A stretch of DNA of 64,000 bases from Hsuehochloa calcarea (Eukaryota; Streptophyta; Magnoliopsida; Poales; Poaceae), in NCBI GenBank assembly GCA_036346395.1, contig CM070609.1, forward strand, positions 49,362,777 through 49,426,776. The letters are read 5' to 3'. Positions 12,011-23,980 of the stretch are shown here, in pieces (within the stretch, counting starts at the first letter, position 1; every line of letters begins with the position of its first letter). Both the position numbers and the translations under genes were made by a program. The notes beneath the pieces were generated by a model. The model had not been told where the DNA came from, searched no databases, and saw only the letters and a list, made by a program, of their open reading frames with translations.

Positions 12011-15000
12011 AGGGATAAATTACCCTAACTCACTTCTCAAGGTGGCAAACCTAGTTGGGTCTAAAGGTTTGGTGAGGATATCGACCAATTGACCCTCGGA
12101 CTCCACAAAGTGCAAAGCACAATATCACCCTTCTCGACATGGTCTCTAAGGAAGTGATAGCGAATGTCTATGTGCTTGGTCCTAGAGTGTTGCCACGGGT
12201 TCTTAGCAATGTTAATAGCGAAGTGTTATCACGAGAAAGAGGAACACTAGCAAAATTTAACCCAAAGTCCTTAAGAGTGGACACCATCCACAAAATCGAC
12301 TCTGACTGACTAGCGGCTACATATTCACTTAAGATGGATTGTGCAACAGTAAGGCTTCCTAGAAGACCAAGAGACAAGAGGCGTGCCTAAGAAATGACAT
12401 GTACCGAAGTGCTCTTCCTATCTAGCCTCTGACCCATAAAATCGAATCGAAAAACCCCGAATGGACGAATAAGAAGAGCAAGAATACCAAATGCCATCTT
12501 GGAGAGTAGAATGTAAATACACGAAGATGCTTAACGGCTTAGCGATGTGAAGTCCTCGGTGGCCTTTGAAACCTCGCGAGAGAGGCACCGCTGAAGTGGA
12601 TGTCGGTCTTGAGGCCGTCAGTGCAGGAGGAGCCGATCATCTTTGCGGTACTCGCGTTGATCCACGGCTTCCCTTCCTCATCTCGATCCAGCGATCGAAA
12701 TCGCCATGGGAGTGGCGATCGCCTTGCGATCACCCATATCAAAACGCGGCGAGAAGATCCTTGGTGTGCCGTTTGATGGATGAAGATCCCTTCCTTGCAT
12801 TGCTTGATTTGCGGCCCAGTAGTTGAGCTCGCCCATCATACTCATCTCAAATTCCACGGACATGGTCTCGAGAAAAGCTGGAAACAAGAGCATTAGAGGA
12901 ACCACCAAAGATAATATCATCAACGTAAATCTGAACAAGCGAGGAAGTCGTTGCCATGCCTAAGAATGAATAGAGTCTTATCAACTTTTCCCATTTTAAA
13001 ATCATTCTTAAGCGAGAAAAGTCTTAAGTCTATCATACCGGGGCTCTAGGGGCTTGCTTAAGACCATACAAAGCTTTGGATAGCTTAAAGACACGATCGA
13101 GGTGCTTGGGATCCTCAAAGCCGGGGTTGCCTAACATACACTTCCTCTTCTATAAAACCATTGAAAAGCACTCTTAACATCCATTTGATGCAACCTAAAA
13201 CCTTTAGATCGGCGAATGCAAGCATGATCTGAATGGCTTCTAATCTAGCAGGAGGCGAAGGTCTCATCAAAATCTAACCCCTCAACTTTGGCTAAAACCA
13301 CGAGCTACCAACCTAGCCTTGTTTCTAACCACAGAACCATCCTCATTTTGTTTATTTTTAAACACCCAGCGGTACCAATTACATTATGACCACTAGGAGG
13401 TTCTACAAGGTTCGGACTTTATTTCTTTCAAAGTTCTCTAACTCCTCATGCATGGCATTGACCCAACTAGCATCGGATAAAGCATGTGATATATCTTTGG
13501 GTTCAAAGGCGCTACAAATGCAGTGAGAGAAAGACTCGGATCATGATACAGGCGAGTGACTCGCTCATGGAGACTACCAATCATCGATCAGAAGGTGCTT
13601 TACGGATGTGCAAAGGAGCGCTGGGGAAGATAGTATCTCCTCAACCTCCATGAGTCTGGCGATGAAGAAGATCTGTGAGGAGCCTCAATTGGAGGTGAAG
13701 CGATCGTAGCGAGTTCTTGGTGGAATCGGACATTAGCGACAAGTGGAGGAGCATCATCAATTTCATCCTCATCTTCCTCAACAAATATGCTCTCTGTCAC
13801 TGTAAGTCACTGAAACATCGGATCTAGGCTGCGGGGCTAGTCTCATCAAAAGTGACATTGCATGTCTCTGGACAATGTTAGTTTCAACATTAAAACCCGA
13901 AAACCCCTCGAATGAGCGGGATAACCTAGAAATAAACCATCACAAGTTCTTGATTCAAATTTATCTAGGTTCCTGTCTTGAGAATAAAACACTTGATCCA
14001 AAGACTCGAAAGTGCTGGCGAGGTTTTCGCCAAAGCGAAGCTCATAAGAAGTCTTGCCCAAAGACGGTCTCGAGAAAGACACGATTTGAAATATGGCAAG
14101 TCAGTAGCAATAGCTTCGACCCAAAACCTCCTCGGTGTGCTATACTCATCTAGCATCGTCCTAGCCATCGAGACTAAGGTCTGTTCTTCCTTTCCACAGC
14201 GCTATTTTGTTGAGGGCGTGTGGAGAAGAGAGCGATGCTCAATCTGCGCTTCGGCACAAAAAGAGGCAAGCGAGGCATTCTTGAACTCCGTGCCATTGTC
14301 ACTGCGGATTGCTCTCAAGGCACCGGGAAGTTCGAAGCCAAGCGAAGAACAAGATCATGATAATGATCAAAGACCTCATCCTTGAAGCAAGAAAGAACAC
14401 CCAAGAATATCTTGAAAAATCATCGACTATGACAAGAATGTACCAATTGCCACCGATCGGCGAACCCTAGCGGGACCAACGGTATCCATATGAAGCAAGC
14501 TGTCCGGTCAAGTCGGTCATGACCATAGTCAATGAAGGGTGTGAGCGGCAACTTGCTTGCCATGCCTACTGAGGAGCACATCTGACATCTTTGTGACTTT
14601 GAGTTTAGGCAAGCCTCTCATGAGATCAAGGCCGCTAACTCGTGTCGGATGATCAAAACCAATGTGCCCCAGCGTCGGTGCCAAAGCCGGATATCGGAAG
14701 AAGATGCAACTAAACATTTGAGAGATCGGCAAGAGATTCGAAAAATCAGCTCAAATATTCTACCAACTCTAGAAATTCCAAAAATGAGCTCACCAAAGAA
14801 TCAAGCACCCGACAAGCGTTCTTTTTAAATCTAGTCTCATAGCCATCATCGAGAAGCGTGAGGCGAAAGAAGATTGTACCTTAGCTTGGACACAAGAGCG
14901 ACATCCTTGAGAATGAACACATCGTTCACCACGATCGATCCAGTTCCTTGATCCGCCCTTGTGAATCATCTCCAAGGTGATGAAGTCATCACCGTCGCCG

Positions 15001-17359
15001 CGTGAAGGAAGTGAACCATCTAGAGTCTCGGTCATGTGGCGTGAGCAGCGGGTCGGCGAGCCACGTGTTCTTCCTCCTTCCGCGACGATCCGAAAATCAA
15101 GGCACAAAGATCGATGTGTCTCAATCTGGGGTTAGTTAAAATAGACTTGGGAACCCGATCTTGAGACACATGTCTATGAGTAGTATGCAAAGCGAGAATG
15201 AGTGTCCTTGATCCTAGTTGAAGTCTATCATGAGCAATGGTTACAAACACATGAGATGCATTACGTCTAGGAACATGATGATGATAAGCATGTGTAGTAT
15301 ATCCTAGACCGGTTTCTTCTTCTTTTCATGACCATGTTTCACACAAGCTCTAGGTTGATGAAATAAAGTTCTAGCATGATTAGCATTTTCAACCTCGCCA
15401 TGAGAACTCAACTAAATGCCCACTCTTCTACTTAATAGGTGCAATGGTATTTTGTACCCTTGGGAGAAGCACCTTTTGACTCAAAGAAGGTTGGACAAAA
15501 CCTGCGGAGTTTGAAAGCAATTTTTGCGAGTTGGGTTTTGAATTCAACTAAGCCATTTTCCAAGACTGAATGACCTTAGCCTTGGATTTGTTACAGCGAG
15601 TTGTATCCTAAACCTTGCTTCTTAGAAGGAGTTCTAGACTTGTCAAGAATCATGTTTAATTGCTTTTCTCCACTAGAGAATTTTTGCAGTGTGTTCTCTA
15701 GATAAACATTATCTTTCCTAAGATCAACACATGATTGACAAATTTTAGGTTTAATAACCTTTGCAAGCCTCTCCTTATAATTAGCAATTTCAAGCTTAAG
15801 AGCGGGACATAAAGTACAAGTAGCGAATTATCATGTCCTTAAGCTTAGCATATTTCTCTCTAATTGCTTTTAAAATGTCTTTAATTTCACGTTCACGTTC
15901 TAAGCGAGAGAGCAGAGCGAGACTCTCTTGGTTGAAAACATCCAACTTGCTAGACTCTAAGCATTTAAGACATGGAGCGATTTGACCTCAACTAGCTCGG
16001 TTCTAGCATTTTCAAGTTGATGCAAAGCGATATTAAGAAGCGATTGCGCTTTAGGCGATTCAGTGCAAAGCATGGCAAGATGAACATTCATCAACGTCTA
16101 GACTATTAGCATTCACAAGTTCCAATGTCAAATTTTCAACTTGTGACTCTAGATCCTTGTTCTTAACCATGATGAACTTTAAAGCCTTATCCCGACTAAG
16201 CAATTGCTCATACATGTTCTCGCATCTAGCGAAAAGGACATCATAAGATAGGATACCTCATCATCATCATCGGCGTCGTGAGTCGACCATGAAGCACATG
16301 CGGTGAAGTCCTTAGCCTTCCCTTTCTTGTCTTGAGGTGGCTCCTCCTCCTCCTTGTCCTCCTCGCTCCCGAGTCCACATCGCTCAAGTTGATCTCCAAA
16401 GCGGCAAGGACCCGGTGGCGACCTTCATCGACTTAGCGACATCAAACCTTGATTTGTTCCTTGAGGCTTCTTCCAAGTGGCTTTCCTCCTTATGGTTACC
16501 CTTACCCTTGACTTGGGGCGATTAGCGAATATGGTAAAGCTCACCACACTCGTAGCAAGTCACGAGGCCACCTCTCTTTTTGTTTCTCACATTGTTGTAA
16601 GCCGTGTGACTTTCTTGACTATGAGGGCTAGCTCGGGCTCGGAAGACTCTCAAAATCCTCTTCACGAATTGTGGATAAGCAGCAAGAGAAAACCGAAGAG
16701 GACTCGGAAAAACCATCGAAGCTCTTGAAAGAGGATCGGCTACCAAAGCCATCTTGTCCTTCTTAGGAAGACTACCTCTCTTGATCTCATGAGTTTTGAG
16801 CTTACTATAAAGCAGCTCCAAGGTGAGAGTAGAGATCGGCGTTCTCCTCTATGGCGGTAGCCTTCATCTCCCACTCCTTGGTGTTGATTGCGGCCAAGAG
16901 GTGAGTGGCATTCTCAGTTGAGAGTACTCAATGTCAGCGACTTTCATCGATTGACAACCTTGTTGAAGCGAGTAAAAGCGTCATCGATGCTCTCGCCAGG
17001 GGCGCATCTCGAATTTGTTGTACTCTAAACATAGACCGTCTCGCGCACTTGTTTAATTTGGGACGATCCCTCATGGTAAGTTTAGGTGTGCCAAATTTCA
17101 TGTCTTGATAAATAGATACAAATCTGTCATACTCTTGTCTACCAAGCCCGGCATATAGGAGATTCTTTGCCTTGTTGTTGTTAGCCAAAAGTATTGCAGA
17201 AGCTTGCGTGGCAATCTCGAGACAAAAGCAATGGAGCTCGAACAACCTCCCATATAGCTTGTCCTTCGCTCTCAAGGAAGACTGCATGCGATTTTTCCAA
17301 TAGGCATAGTCGAGCCCATTGAAGACATGCGGCTTTGTCGAGTACTTATCCATCGCCAA
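12010..17359 (-). pseudogene. Element B gag-pol polyprotein, frameshifted
   Basis: Read leftwards from 17359: the gag N-terminus (MAMDKYSTKPHVFNGLDYAYW) at 16934-17359, a zinc-knuckle remnant (CYECGE) near 16525-16560, a coiled, charge-rich gag C-terminus and protease region (about 14750-16340), integrase at about 13600-14500 (SYELRFGENLAS, GLFLGYPAHSRG), RT at about 12560-13330 with the SIRE phrase EFEMSMMGEL, and RNase H to about 12010 ending in an ILTKPLD-type motif. Domain order is Ty1/copia. No single frame continues for more than about 140 residues. Many breaks coincide with places where CAG or CTG is expected and CG is present, so the true element may be less damaged. Confidence 0.8.
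16934..17359 (-). CDS. Gag N-terminal fragment of element B
   Basis: This 141 aa open frame starts at the first ATG downstream of the primer-binding site. The first 40 residues match the usual SIRE gag opening (FNGLDYAYWKNRMQSSLRA). The later part drifts out of the expected frame, so the downstream residues are probably not genuine. Gag would form the virus-like particle of the retrotransposon. Confidence 0.65.
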   Translation of the reverse strand: MAMDKYSTKPHVFNGLDYAYWKNRMQSSLRAKDKLYGRLFELHCFCLEIATQASAILLANNNKAKNLLYAGLGRQEYDRFVSIYQDMKFGTPKLTMRDRPKLNKCARRSMFRVQQIRDAPLARASMTLLLASTRLSIDESR

Positions 17360-17396
17360 GTTCAGTGACCGGTTAAGATCAAGATTGAACTAACCG

Positions 17397-17409
17397 GGCT
17401 CTGATACCA
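17397..17409 (-). other. Primer-binding site of element B (tRNA-Met type)
   Basis: The plus strand reads GGCTCTGATACCA, the complement of TGGTATCAGAGCC. This matches the 3' end of plant initiator tRNA-Met used to prime copia minus-strand synthesis. It lies 2 bp from the LTR start at 17412, which fixes the orientation of the element as minus. Confidence 0.92.
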
Positions 17410-17411
17410 CT

Positions 17412-17635
17412 TGTTGGACGAAAAGGCGACTAGAGGGGGTGAATAGAAGCACGCTCACTTTTTCAACCGATTAGATTCAACACAAATTTCACTCCAATAG
17501 CTATAGAAGCTATGAAGATCGATATACGATCTGGAAGACTAGGATTGAATCCAATCAAAACCCCGAAGCAAAACAACCAAAAACAACTGAAACTGAATTT
17601 CCTAAGTGTGGGGCGGTCTGACCTCTATTCAAGGG
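17412..17635 (-). repeat. Right (5') LTR of element B, first 224 bp only
   Basis: It starts TGTTGGACG, carries the SIRE motif GACTAGAGGGGGTGAATAG, and matches 7830-8035 closely. It stops after ATTCAAGGG, where gypsy I begins with TGTAACGTCCCG. The likely target duplication AAGGG (17631-17635) cannot be confirmed because the right end of I is absent. Confidence 0.85.
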
Positions 17636-18099
17636 TGTAACGTCCCGTTTTTCGGAGTTTTTGAAAAAAAAAAATTTTTTAGAAAACCATTTGCTTCTAT
17701 TTGCCAAAAGCTCAATTTGAAAATTTTAAAAATCATTTGCAGTTTAATATGAGTTAATCAAACTTCAATTAGATTAAAGTTGGTTTGATTGAGATTTCTG
17801 GGATTTAAAATCAAAATTATTATTTTGAGAATTTTCTTGGATTTATTGGATTTTAGAAATTGATTTTTGTTTTATCCGAAATGGAAAAATTATTTTATTT
17901 GTAAAAGAAAAAGAAAATTTAAAGTTAAAAGTATTTTTATTAAGTCTAGAATAATTCAAGGAATTTACGTGAATTTTCTAGAATTTTTGGAGTCTATTTG
18001 CTATTTTCTAAATTGCCTTTTGTTTTATTTGAATTTACGAAATCAAAATGAATTGAAAATCCTTTTTCTGTTTGTGGGCGAATTCCTCGGCCCATCTCC

Positions 18100-18490
18100 T
18101 CGTTCTCGGCGGCCCGCTCCGCGGCGCTCGTCACTCTCGCCCGGTTGGATCTCTATCCAGCGTTCCTCGCGCGCCGCGCCTCCTCGCTCTCGGCCGTTGG
18201 ATCGAGATCCGCGCTCCCGTTCGCGCGCCCTTTGGACTTCCACCGTCCGTCGAAATCGGACGGCGCCTCTCGTCTCCCTCGCCGCTCTCCTTTCTTCTCC
18301 GCCGTTGGATCGCGATCCGGCGCCCTCGCGCCGCGCGCCTCCTCTCTTCCAGCCGTCCAGATTGAAATCGGACGGCGCTCCTTCATCTCGCGTCGCCGCG
18401 CCGTTCATCTCCCCGTCGTCGAAATCGGACGGCTCTCGTCTCCGCGCCTCCTCGCTCCGCACTGGTCCGTCGGAATCGGACGGCTCCGAT
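18100..18490. repeat. Array of CCGT...GGAC/GGATC dyads in LTR I
   Basis: At least six near-palindromic blocks lie 50-70 bp apart, for example GTTGGATCGAGATCC, CCGTCCGTCGAAATCGGACGG, GTTGGATCGCGATCC and CCGTCGGAATCGGACGG. The half-sites are GGATC/GATCC and CCGTCC/GGACGG. Related dyads occur in LTR F (see 56325-56610). Confidence 0.75.
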
Positions 18491-18840
18491 CGTCGTCTCC
18501 GTCGCGTCGCGCCGCTCTCTCCCACGTCGCCGCGCTCGCCGCGCCCGAATCTCGCCGCGTCGTCCGTCTCGCCACGCCGCAGCGTGCGGCGTCTAAATCG
18601 CCTCTCCGCGCCTCGCCGCATCCGCCTCGCCGCGCCCGTGCCTCTCCTCGCGCTTTAAAACCCGCGCCGCCTCTTCCTCTCTTCTTTCTCTCTCTCTCTC
18701 GGTTGCGCTTTCGCCGCCGCCCTCCCTTCTTCTTCTCCTCGGCGCCGCCCGTCGCGCGCGTTCCCAGCACCGCCGCCGCCTTCTCCCGCGCCATCGCCGC
18801 CGTCTTCTCCAGCTCCGGCCGCCGCAGCCACCGCGCCCCC

Positions 18841-18876
18841 GTCTCTCTCTCTCTCCCTCTCTCTCTCTCTCTCTGA
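18841..18876. repeat. (CT)n microsatellite in LTR I
   Basis: There is a run of TC/CT dinucleotides with one CCC interruption. A shorter run lies at about 18688-18701. Both sit at the downstream edge of the GC-rich block of LTR I. Confidence 0.85.
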
Positions 18877-20796
18877 CCCGTGGGGCCGAGCCCACGTGGC
18901 CACCCACGTGGCGCCACGTCGGCGCCGCGTCAGCGTCTCTGCCCGCGTGTCTGCCACGTGGCGCACACGTGTACGCTTGCGCAGCGCTGACGCATTTCTC
19001 GGATTTTTCAGTTGGAAATTAAATCTGGAAAATCGGAAAAACCCTAAATCCATCATTTTATGTGATTTGAAACTTCTTTTGGCTATAACTTTCACATCCG
19101 AACTCCGATTTGGGTGATCCAAATTTCTAAATTCATATAAATTCACCCTCTTTCATTTGGTACTGGTTTTGTAATTTTTGGAGTTCATTTGGTGCTGTTT
19201 TATTTATTTGTTGCTTTTCTGCGCGTGTAGATTAGGCGTTTGGAAGATTTCTTCGACCCGACGACCGAAGACCCTCTCCTCGTCAACGAAGGCAAGTCGT
19301 AGGCCTTTGACCATGTTGAACCCATTTTACAAATGTATATTGTATTAAAATATCATGCATGGCTAGTTTTATTAAAAATGATTTTGGGAGTAGATAATTA
19401 CCAAATTGCCATTATGCCTCCTTGATAAATTGAAAATGAAATGTCTCCTTGAATGACATATATCCTTGGACACCTTAGGATGGTTAATACTAGTTGGACA
19501 TAATTGTATCACCAACTTGGGAGCGTATTATTGCTTAGACATGCTTTAGTTACCCTTGAGACCTTGAGCACATGTTCATGATTATTGAAATTTGACTAAT
19601 GGAACTATGGAATTGTGGTGTGAGGCCACTTTTATTAAAAGATGTTGTGCCATGGCAGGGATTGCCATTTGGTCGGGAATGAACAAAAATGATTTATGCT
19701 CGGGCTTGAGGTAGGGAGCTAGAGTGGGTGCGTAATGCACATTGGGTTGTGGTAGACTTGTCGCGAGCGGTCAACTAAGGACTTAACTTTGCAAGTCATT
19801 GATCAGGTCACCTCGTGCAACCATAAGTCCGGTATGGGACGGACTGGCCAATTAATTAGGAAAGTTTTGAGTCGGTTCTGTTGTGGCATTTATTGGCGCA
19901 AGAGAAATTTGTGATGGCGAAACCTTAGCGAGAAGAGCAGAGGCAAAATGGAACTTTGTAAAAGCCTTGTCACGTGCTCTAGACTACTCACCCAAGGAAG
20001 TGGCGGTGGTATCGACGGATGCCAAACAAACTAGAGAATTCGTGTCTTGTGGGTAAAGCCGTACAACCTCTGCGAGTGTCAAAAATCTATTGAATAGCCG
20101 TGTCCCGATTCTACGGACATGCACAGTGATTTCGCGCAAGGGGTAGTATTTTCAAAAATGTGGTTTGGTTCGATGGAAACGTTTGGTTGGAATGGTTGGG
20201 AAGTGAACGGGATGTTCACTGCTTGATTCAAAAGAACTTGGTTATCTAGGTATTATTCTTTTAAAATCCTGCTTTGCAATCTAATTATTGTATTTACTGT
20301 TAAACATGCTTTCTGCAAATTAACCATAAAGCCATCCTTGCTTAAGCCTGGCATGAATACTATGTGCATACATTTCTCTCGACTTCTTGAGTACTTTATG
20401 TACTCACGGCTTTATGCCCTTTTGTTGATCAGTCCCCGCAGAAGGATCAGAAAATGTTGAGTACTTTGAAGAAGGCTACTTTGAAGACTTCGCGATCTAG
20501 GTCACGTCCTCCACTCGATTGCCTGTGGGCATGTCGATTGGTCTCCACGTATCTTTTGAGATTTCATTTGCGGATACTCTGTTGTTGCTAAGCCACGTGA
20601 GGCGACTTTTGTAGAACCTTGACCATAAGGTCTTTCTTTGTTTTAATTAATATTACTTTATGCACTTCATTAGTTAGTTGTTGAATGGTTATGAATGCAT
20701 CATTGTTTAGCTATGCAAGCTAGCTACGATCATGGGACTAGCTTGGTATGCCTGAGAGGGTCTCGGGGTTGTGTGACACCCGGCGCCGACAAGAGA

Positions 20797-20808
20797 TAGT
20801 ATCGAGCC
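20797..20808 (+). other. Degenerate primer-binding site of gypsy I
   Basis: It reads TAGTATCGAGCC. It resembles TGGTATCAGAGCC (tRNA-Met type) with one substitution and with CAG shortened to CG. Its position five bases after the LTR end GACA supports the call. The CAG-to-CG change is the same as the discrepancy seen across the retrotransposon sequence. Confidence 0.65.
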
Positions 20809-21600
20809 ATATCATTGTGGGGCGTAACCTTTAGCTAGATTAGTGCGTCTTAGTCAAAGATTCAAAATATATTTTCTAAATCAAACCAAGCAATTAACTT
20901 GACTAGGTATTCTTCTCTTATCTTATTACATTCTTTCTCACCTTGTTCTATTCTTTTCTTATCATCTTACCCTCTTATATCATTCTTGAGTTCTTTCATC
21001 TTATCTTTTACGGAACTTGGTTTCAAATTTAAATTTGACTCCCTCATCTCTGGATTATCCCTAGGATCGAGCCCTTCAAAATCAAGAAATGGAAGTTTTG
21101 GAAGCTCAAGATCCGCCGTCTGTTTCCAAGTTGACCCTCAGTAAAGATTAGATTGGTAGCTACCTCCTAGTTTTAGAGTCGTTTAGTCTGCGTAATAGTG
21201 CTTTTGTGCTTAGGTGTCCCTTTTGGTTTGCTTCTTGATAGCTTTAGGCTATCAGTTCGTTAGGTAAAACCAATTTTGTCGCGCATTAGGTTGATCCATC
21301 TATCTCCTTGTTTCTCGCTCATCTAAATGCTTTCCTCGCATCTAAATTGCTTTCTTCTTCGTCTATTAAACGGTGAAGCTTTATCGCGGATGGTTCGGAC
21401 CCATAACTCATAAGCGAGGATGAGACTCAGCGCCCGATGCCCGTCTTCCCAAACGCCGGTGCAGATCCGGGTTTGAGTCGATTCATAGCAGCCAGACGCG
21501 GTGATGAGTTCTTTGATCACGAAATATGGCTCGAGATGATGAATCAGTGAGAACGGACATTCTTTGCCACCTGCAATGATGAATCGAAACGATCAAGCAC
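20809..21600 (+). other. Leader of gypsy I, no gene seen
   Basis: This lies between the primer site and the recognisable part of gag. It is T-rich at first (20880-21020, repeated TTCTCTTATC-like words), then mixed. The short plus-strand frame at 20899-21144 has no recognisable domain. It is interpreted as untranslated leader and possibly the unrecognised N-terminus of gag. Confidence 0.5.
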
Positions 21601-21619
21601 CGCCACGCCCGCGCTGCTC

Positions 21620-22322
21620 CACCCCGCTTTTTCCTCGGTCGGGTTGGCGAGTTTTGAGGACCCATCCGCCCACTTTCTCTAGCTCCTCGGAGCCATTGGG
21701 CCTGAATGGTGGTTACGTTCCATGGAAAAAGCTCGCTATCACCCGTTGTGATGATCGCGAAAGGTTACATATGCCACCCACCACCTTGAAGGTACATGCG
21801 AGAATGGTGGGAGAACTATTGTGCCGCCCATGGAAACCCCGAGTATCACTTGGGCGAGTTTTGAGAGCTTTCCGCCACTCCCATATCCACGATGGAAAGG
21901 TGGAAATGAAGAAGAATGAGTTAGTGAGTTGCGGCAAGGCAACACGTCGGTGGTGAATATCTTATGAATTCACTCGGTTGTCCGTTATGCCCGAGGGCGT
22001 TGCCACAGATGATGCACTTGAGCGCTTCAAGAGAGGACTCAACCCGGTTTGAAGGTGCAAGTCATTGGGAATGATTATGCGATTTCCGGCACACAGTGAA
22101 CAAGGCCATGCTCATCGAGAATCCGCCGTGAACTTGAAGAATCCCGCAAGAGAAAGATGATGCGGCCACAGTGCCCATCGGTCTCACTCCCGGAGAGTCG
22201 AAATGAGTGTGCCGCCTCCTGCCGTGTTGCTCCACTGTCACATTGAGCCTGTGGCAAAGACACCTCGCCCAGCGGTTCGGTGACCCGCGGCCAGACGACT
22301 CCGACAACGGCAGACCAGAAGT
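21620..22322 (+). pseudogene. Ty3/gypsy gag of element I, frameshifted and cut by the gap
   Basis: Several frames together give a plant gypsy gag: THPPTFSSSSEPL at about 21660, KKLAITRCDDRER near 21725, then RHSHIHDGKVEMKKNE at about 21870-21915, and a DALERFKRGLNP / VQVIGNDYA stretch at 22007-22080 that ends in a kinase-like KRKMM basic segment near 22155. At least three frame changes are needed. The zinc knuckle and all of pol are missing because the sequence runs into 100 N. The segment matches the retrotransposon gag family by motif only. Confidence 0.7.
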
Positions 22323-22422
22323 NNNNNNNNNNNNNNNNNNNNNNNNNNNNNNNNNNNNNNNNNNNNNNNNNNNNNNNNNNNNNNNNNNNNNNNNNNNNNN
22401 NNNNNNNNNNNNNNNNNNNNNN
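22323..22422. other. Assembly gap, exactly 100 N
   Basis: One hundred consecutive N is the conventional scaffold gap of unknown size. Gypsy gag lies to its left and copia RT to its right. Neither the rest of gypsy I nor the front of copia K is present, so the real gap is probably many kilobases or the join is wrong. Confidence 0.97.
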
Positions 22423-23583
22423 CGTCGCCGGTAGCGTGGATTCATCATCGGCAAGGAGAGCAGGTCCTCGCTGCGCGAAAGGCCCTCTGCGACTGCGGCG
22501 AGCGCATGACAGGCAGCCAAGCTGGACTCCACTCAAGCAAATGGGATTCAATGAGCCAGAGCGCCACGAGGCCAGCGGTCATCAAGGAGCAAAGGAGGCA
22601 ATGCTCGGCCGATAGGCATCTACGTCGACGACCTTGTGATCACCAGGTACCAAGCGAGGAGGAGATCGAGGCATTCAAAGGCGGAGATGAAGGCCACCTT
22701 CCGGATGAGCGACCTCGGGCCCTCTCCTTCTACCTTGGGATCGAGGTCCACCGGAGACGACTCCAGCATCTCTCTTCGCAGATCGCCGCCGCCAAGCGCA
22801 TCGTGGAGGCATGCGGCTCACCGCGCAACCCACCCCACACTCCTACGGAGGAGAGGTTGAAGGCGAAGTCGTGAGAGTACGGCGGAGGAGGTGGGACGCG
22901 ACGCGAAAGACGGCGCATTGTGGCGCCTTCGCTACCTTGTCCACATGCGGCCGGACTTGGCTTTCGTCGGCGCCACGTCACCGGCTCATGCACCGATCGA
23001 CGACGAGCACCCAGCAGCCGTGAAAAGGATCCTCCGCTACGTCGCGGGCACCTCCGAGCCACGGCCACACTACCCAGGTGCCGACGCCGCGACTTCATCT
23101 GCATCTGACAATGCAGCGACCACGCCGGCGACATCGACACGAGCAAGAGCACCGTGGCCATTCGTACTTCCTCGGCAAGTGTCCGATCACCGGCGATCGG
23201 TCAAGCGGCAGTGGTGGCTTTGTCTAGTTGCGAGGCGAGTACATTGCGACCACTATCGCTTCTACTCAGCTCGTGGTCGCTCGGTACCGCTGGCGATCTC
23301 CTTGGCGAGACGCGAGGCGATGAGAGCTCGGGGGTGGGATGACAAGTCCGCCTTGGCCTTGGCGAAGAACCCCTGTCTTCCATGAGCGCAGCAAGCACAT
23401 CCGGGTGAGGTATCACTTCATCGAAAATTGCTGGATGAAGGAGTATCCGGGCCAACTACATCAACACCCAAGACCAGCTCGCCGACTTCCTGACCAAGTC
23501 TCTTGGGCGGATCAAGTTCCAGGAACTTCGCGCCAGGATCGGGATGGCTCAGATTCCTCACAAGGAGACACACAAGACTTAGG
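22423..23583 (+). pseudogene. Copia K pol: RT C-terminal part and RNase H
   Basis: This GC-rich, plus-strand copia sequence contains an RT active-site region GIYVDDLVIT-like at about 22617-22645, MKATFRMSDLG at 22688-22720, FYLGIEVHR at 22730, YLVHMRPDLAF at 22933-22965, QAVKRILRYVAGT near 23014-23055, and an RNase H end with KSALALAKNP at 23347 and a KHIRVRYHFI motif at about 23393-23422. The polyprotein ends at about 23582 in a GGE/stop region that is also the polypurine tract. Frames change repeatedly. Gag, integrase and the front of RT fall in the gap. Confidence 0.75.
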
Positions 23584-23590
23584 GGGAGAG
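23581..23590 (+). other. Polypurine tract of copia K
   Basis: AGGGGGAGAG lies directly before the LTR start TGATGG. This is the expected plus-strand priming site in a plus-oriented retrotransposon. Confidence 0.8.
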
Positions 23591-23980
23591 TGATGGATAA
23601 GTCTCTGTGTTTGTTTGGTGCTTGTGGGGCTGCAGCACATGGTGGTTTTTGTTGCCCTTCTAGGACAGCATCTTGACTAGCATCTAGGACAGCATCTTGA
23701 CTAGCATCTTAGACTAGCATCTTAGCATCTTAGACTAGCATCTAGGACAGTATCTTAGACTAGCATCTTAGCATCTTAGACTAGCATCTAGGACAGCATC
23801 TTAGACTAGCATCTTAGCATCTTAGACTAGCATCTTAGCATATGCTTGGCTGGTTGGCAGCCTATAAATTTGTATCCCCAACCCCTCAGGTTGGCATGGC
23901 AGTGTGTGAGAAATAAAACTAGAAAATTGCCCCAATCCCCAAGTGTCATCCTCTCAATGAGAGTAAGGATCTTGCCATCA
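23591..23980 (+). repeat. 3' LTR of copia K
   Basis: The LTR is 390 bp, starting TGATGG and ending CCATCA, so the terminal 6 bp are perfect inverted repeats. A CCTATAAATTTG TATA-like box is at about 23861, followed by AATAAA at 23912. Copia L sequence continues from 23981. The 5' LTR is not in the window. Confidence 0.75.
23660..23850. repeat. Minisatellite inside LTR K
   Basis: The array contains repeated words GACTAGCATCTTA and GCATCTAGGACA, about 10-25 bp per unit and roughly ten units with two unit types alternating. It occupies half of the LTR upstream of the TATA-like box, which is the U3 region. Confidence 0.85.

Larger units (their letters stand above)
7827..17635 (-). mobile_element. 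SIRE/Maximus-type Ty1/copia element B
   Basis: This is a near-complete minus-strand element: left (3') LTR 7827-9760, polypurine tract, 3' untranslated region to about 12010, frameshifted gag-pol 12010-17359, primer-binding site 17397-17409, and the first 224 bp of the right (5') LTR at 17412-17635, which is then interrupted by gypsy I. It belongs to the same family as A. The first bases of the left LTR (expected TGTTGGACCG...) are missing, so the boundary near 7826 is approximate. Confidence 0.85.
17636..20791 (+). repeat. 5' LTR of Ty3/gypsy element I
   Basis: The LTR is 3156 bp. It begins TGTAACGTCCCG and ends GCCGACA, followed 5 bp later by a primer-binding site. The layout is an AT-rich start, a very GC-rich block (about 18065-18960), then AT-rich sequence containing CTATAACTTTCAC and a stretch AAGGCAAGTCGTAGGCCTTTGACCATGTTGAACC that is also present, inverted, at about 59725-59770 (element E). 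A TGTAAC start and 3-4 kb length are usual for Del/Tekay-type chromoviruses. Long open frames here on both strands reflect GC content only. Confidence 0.75.

Noticed and set aside
17867..18917. Long overlapping open frames on both strands (up to 263 aa), Arg/Ser/Pro-rich
   Set aside because: They lie in the GC-rich block of gypsy LTR I. Stop codons are rare in such sequence, frames are open on both strands at once, and no domain is visible.
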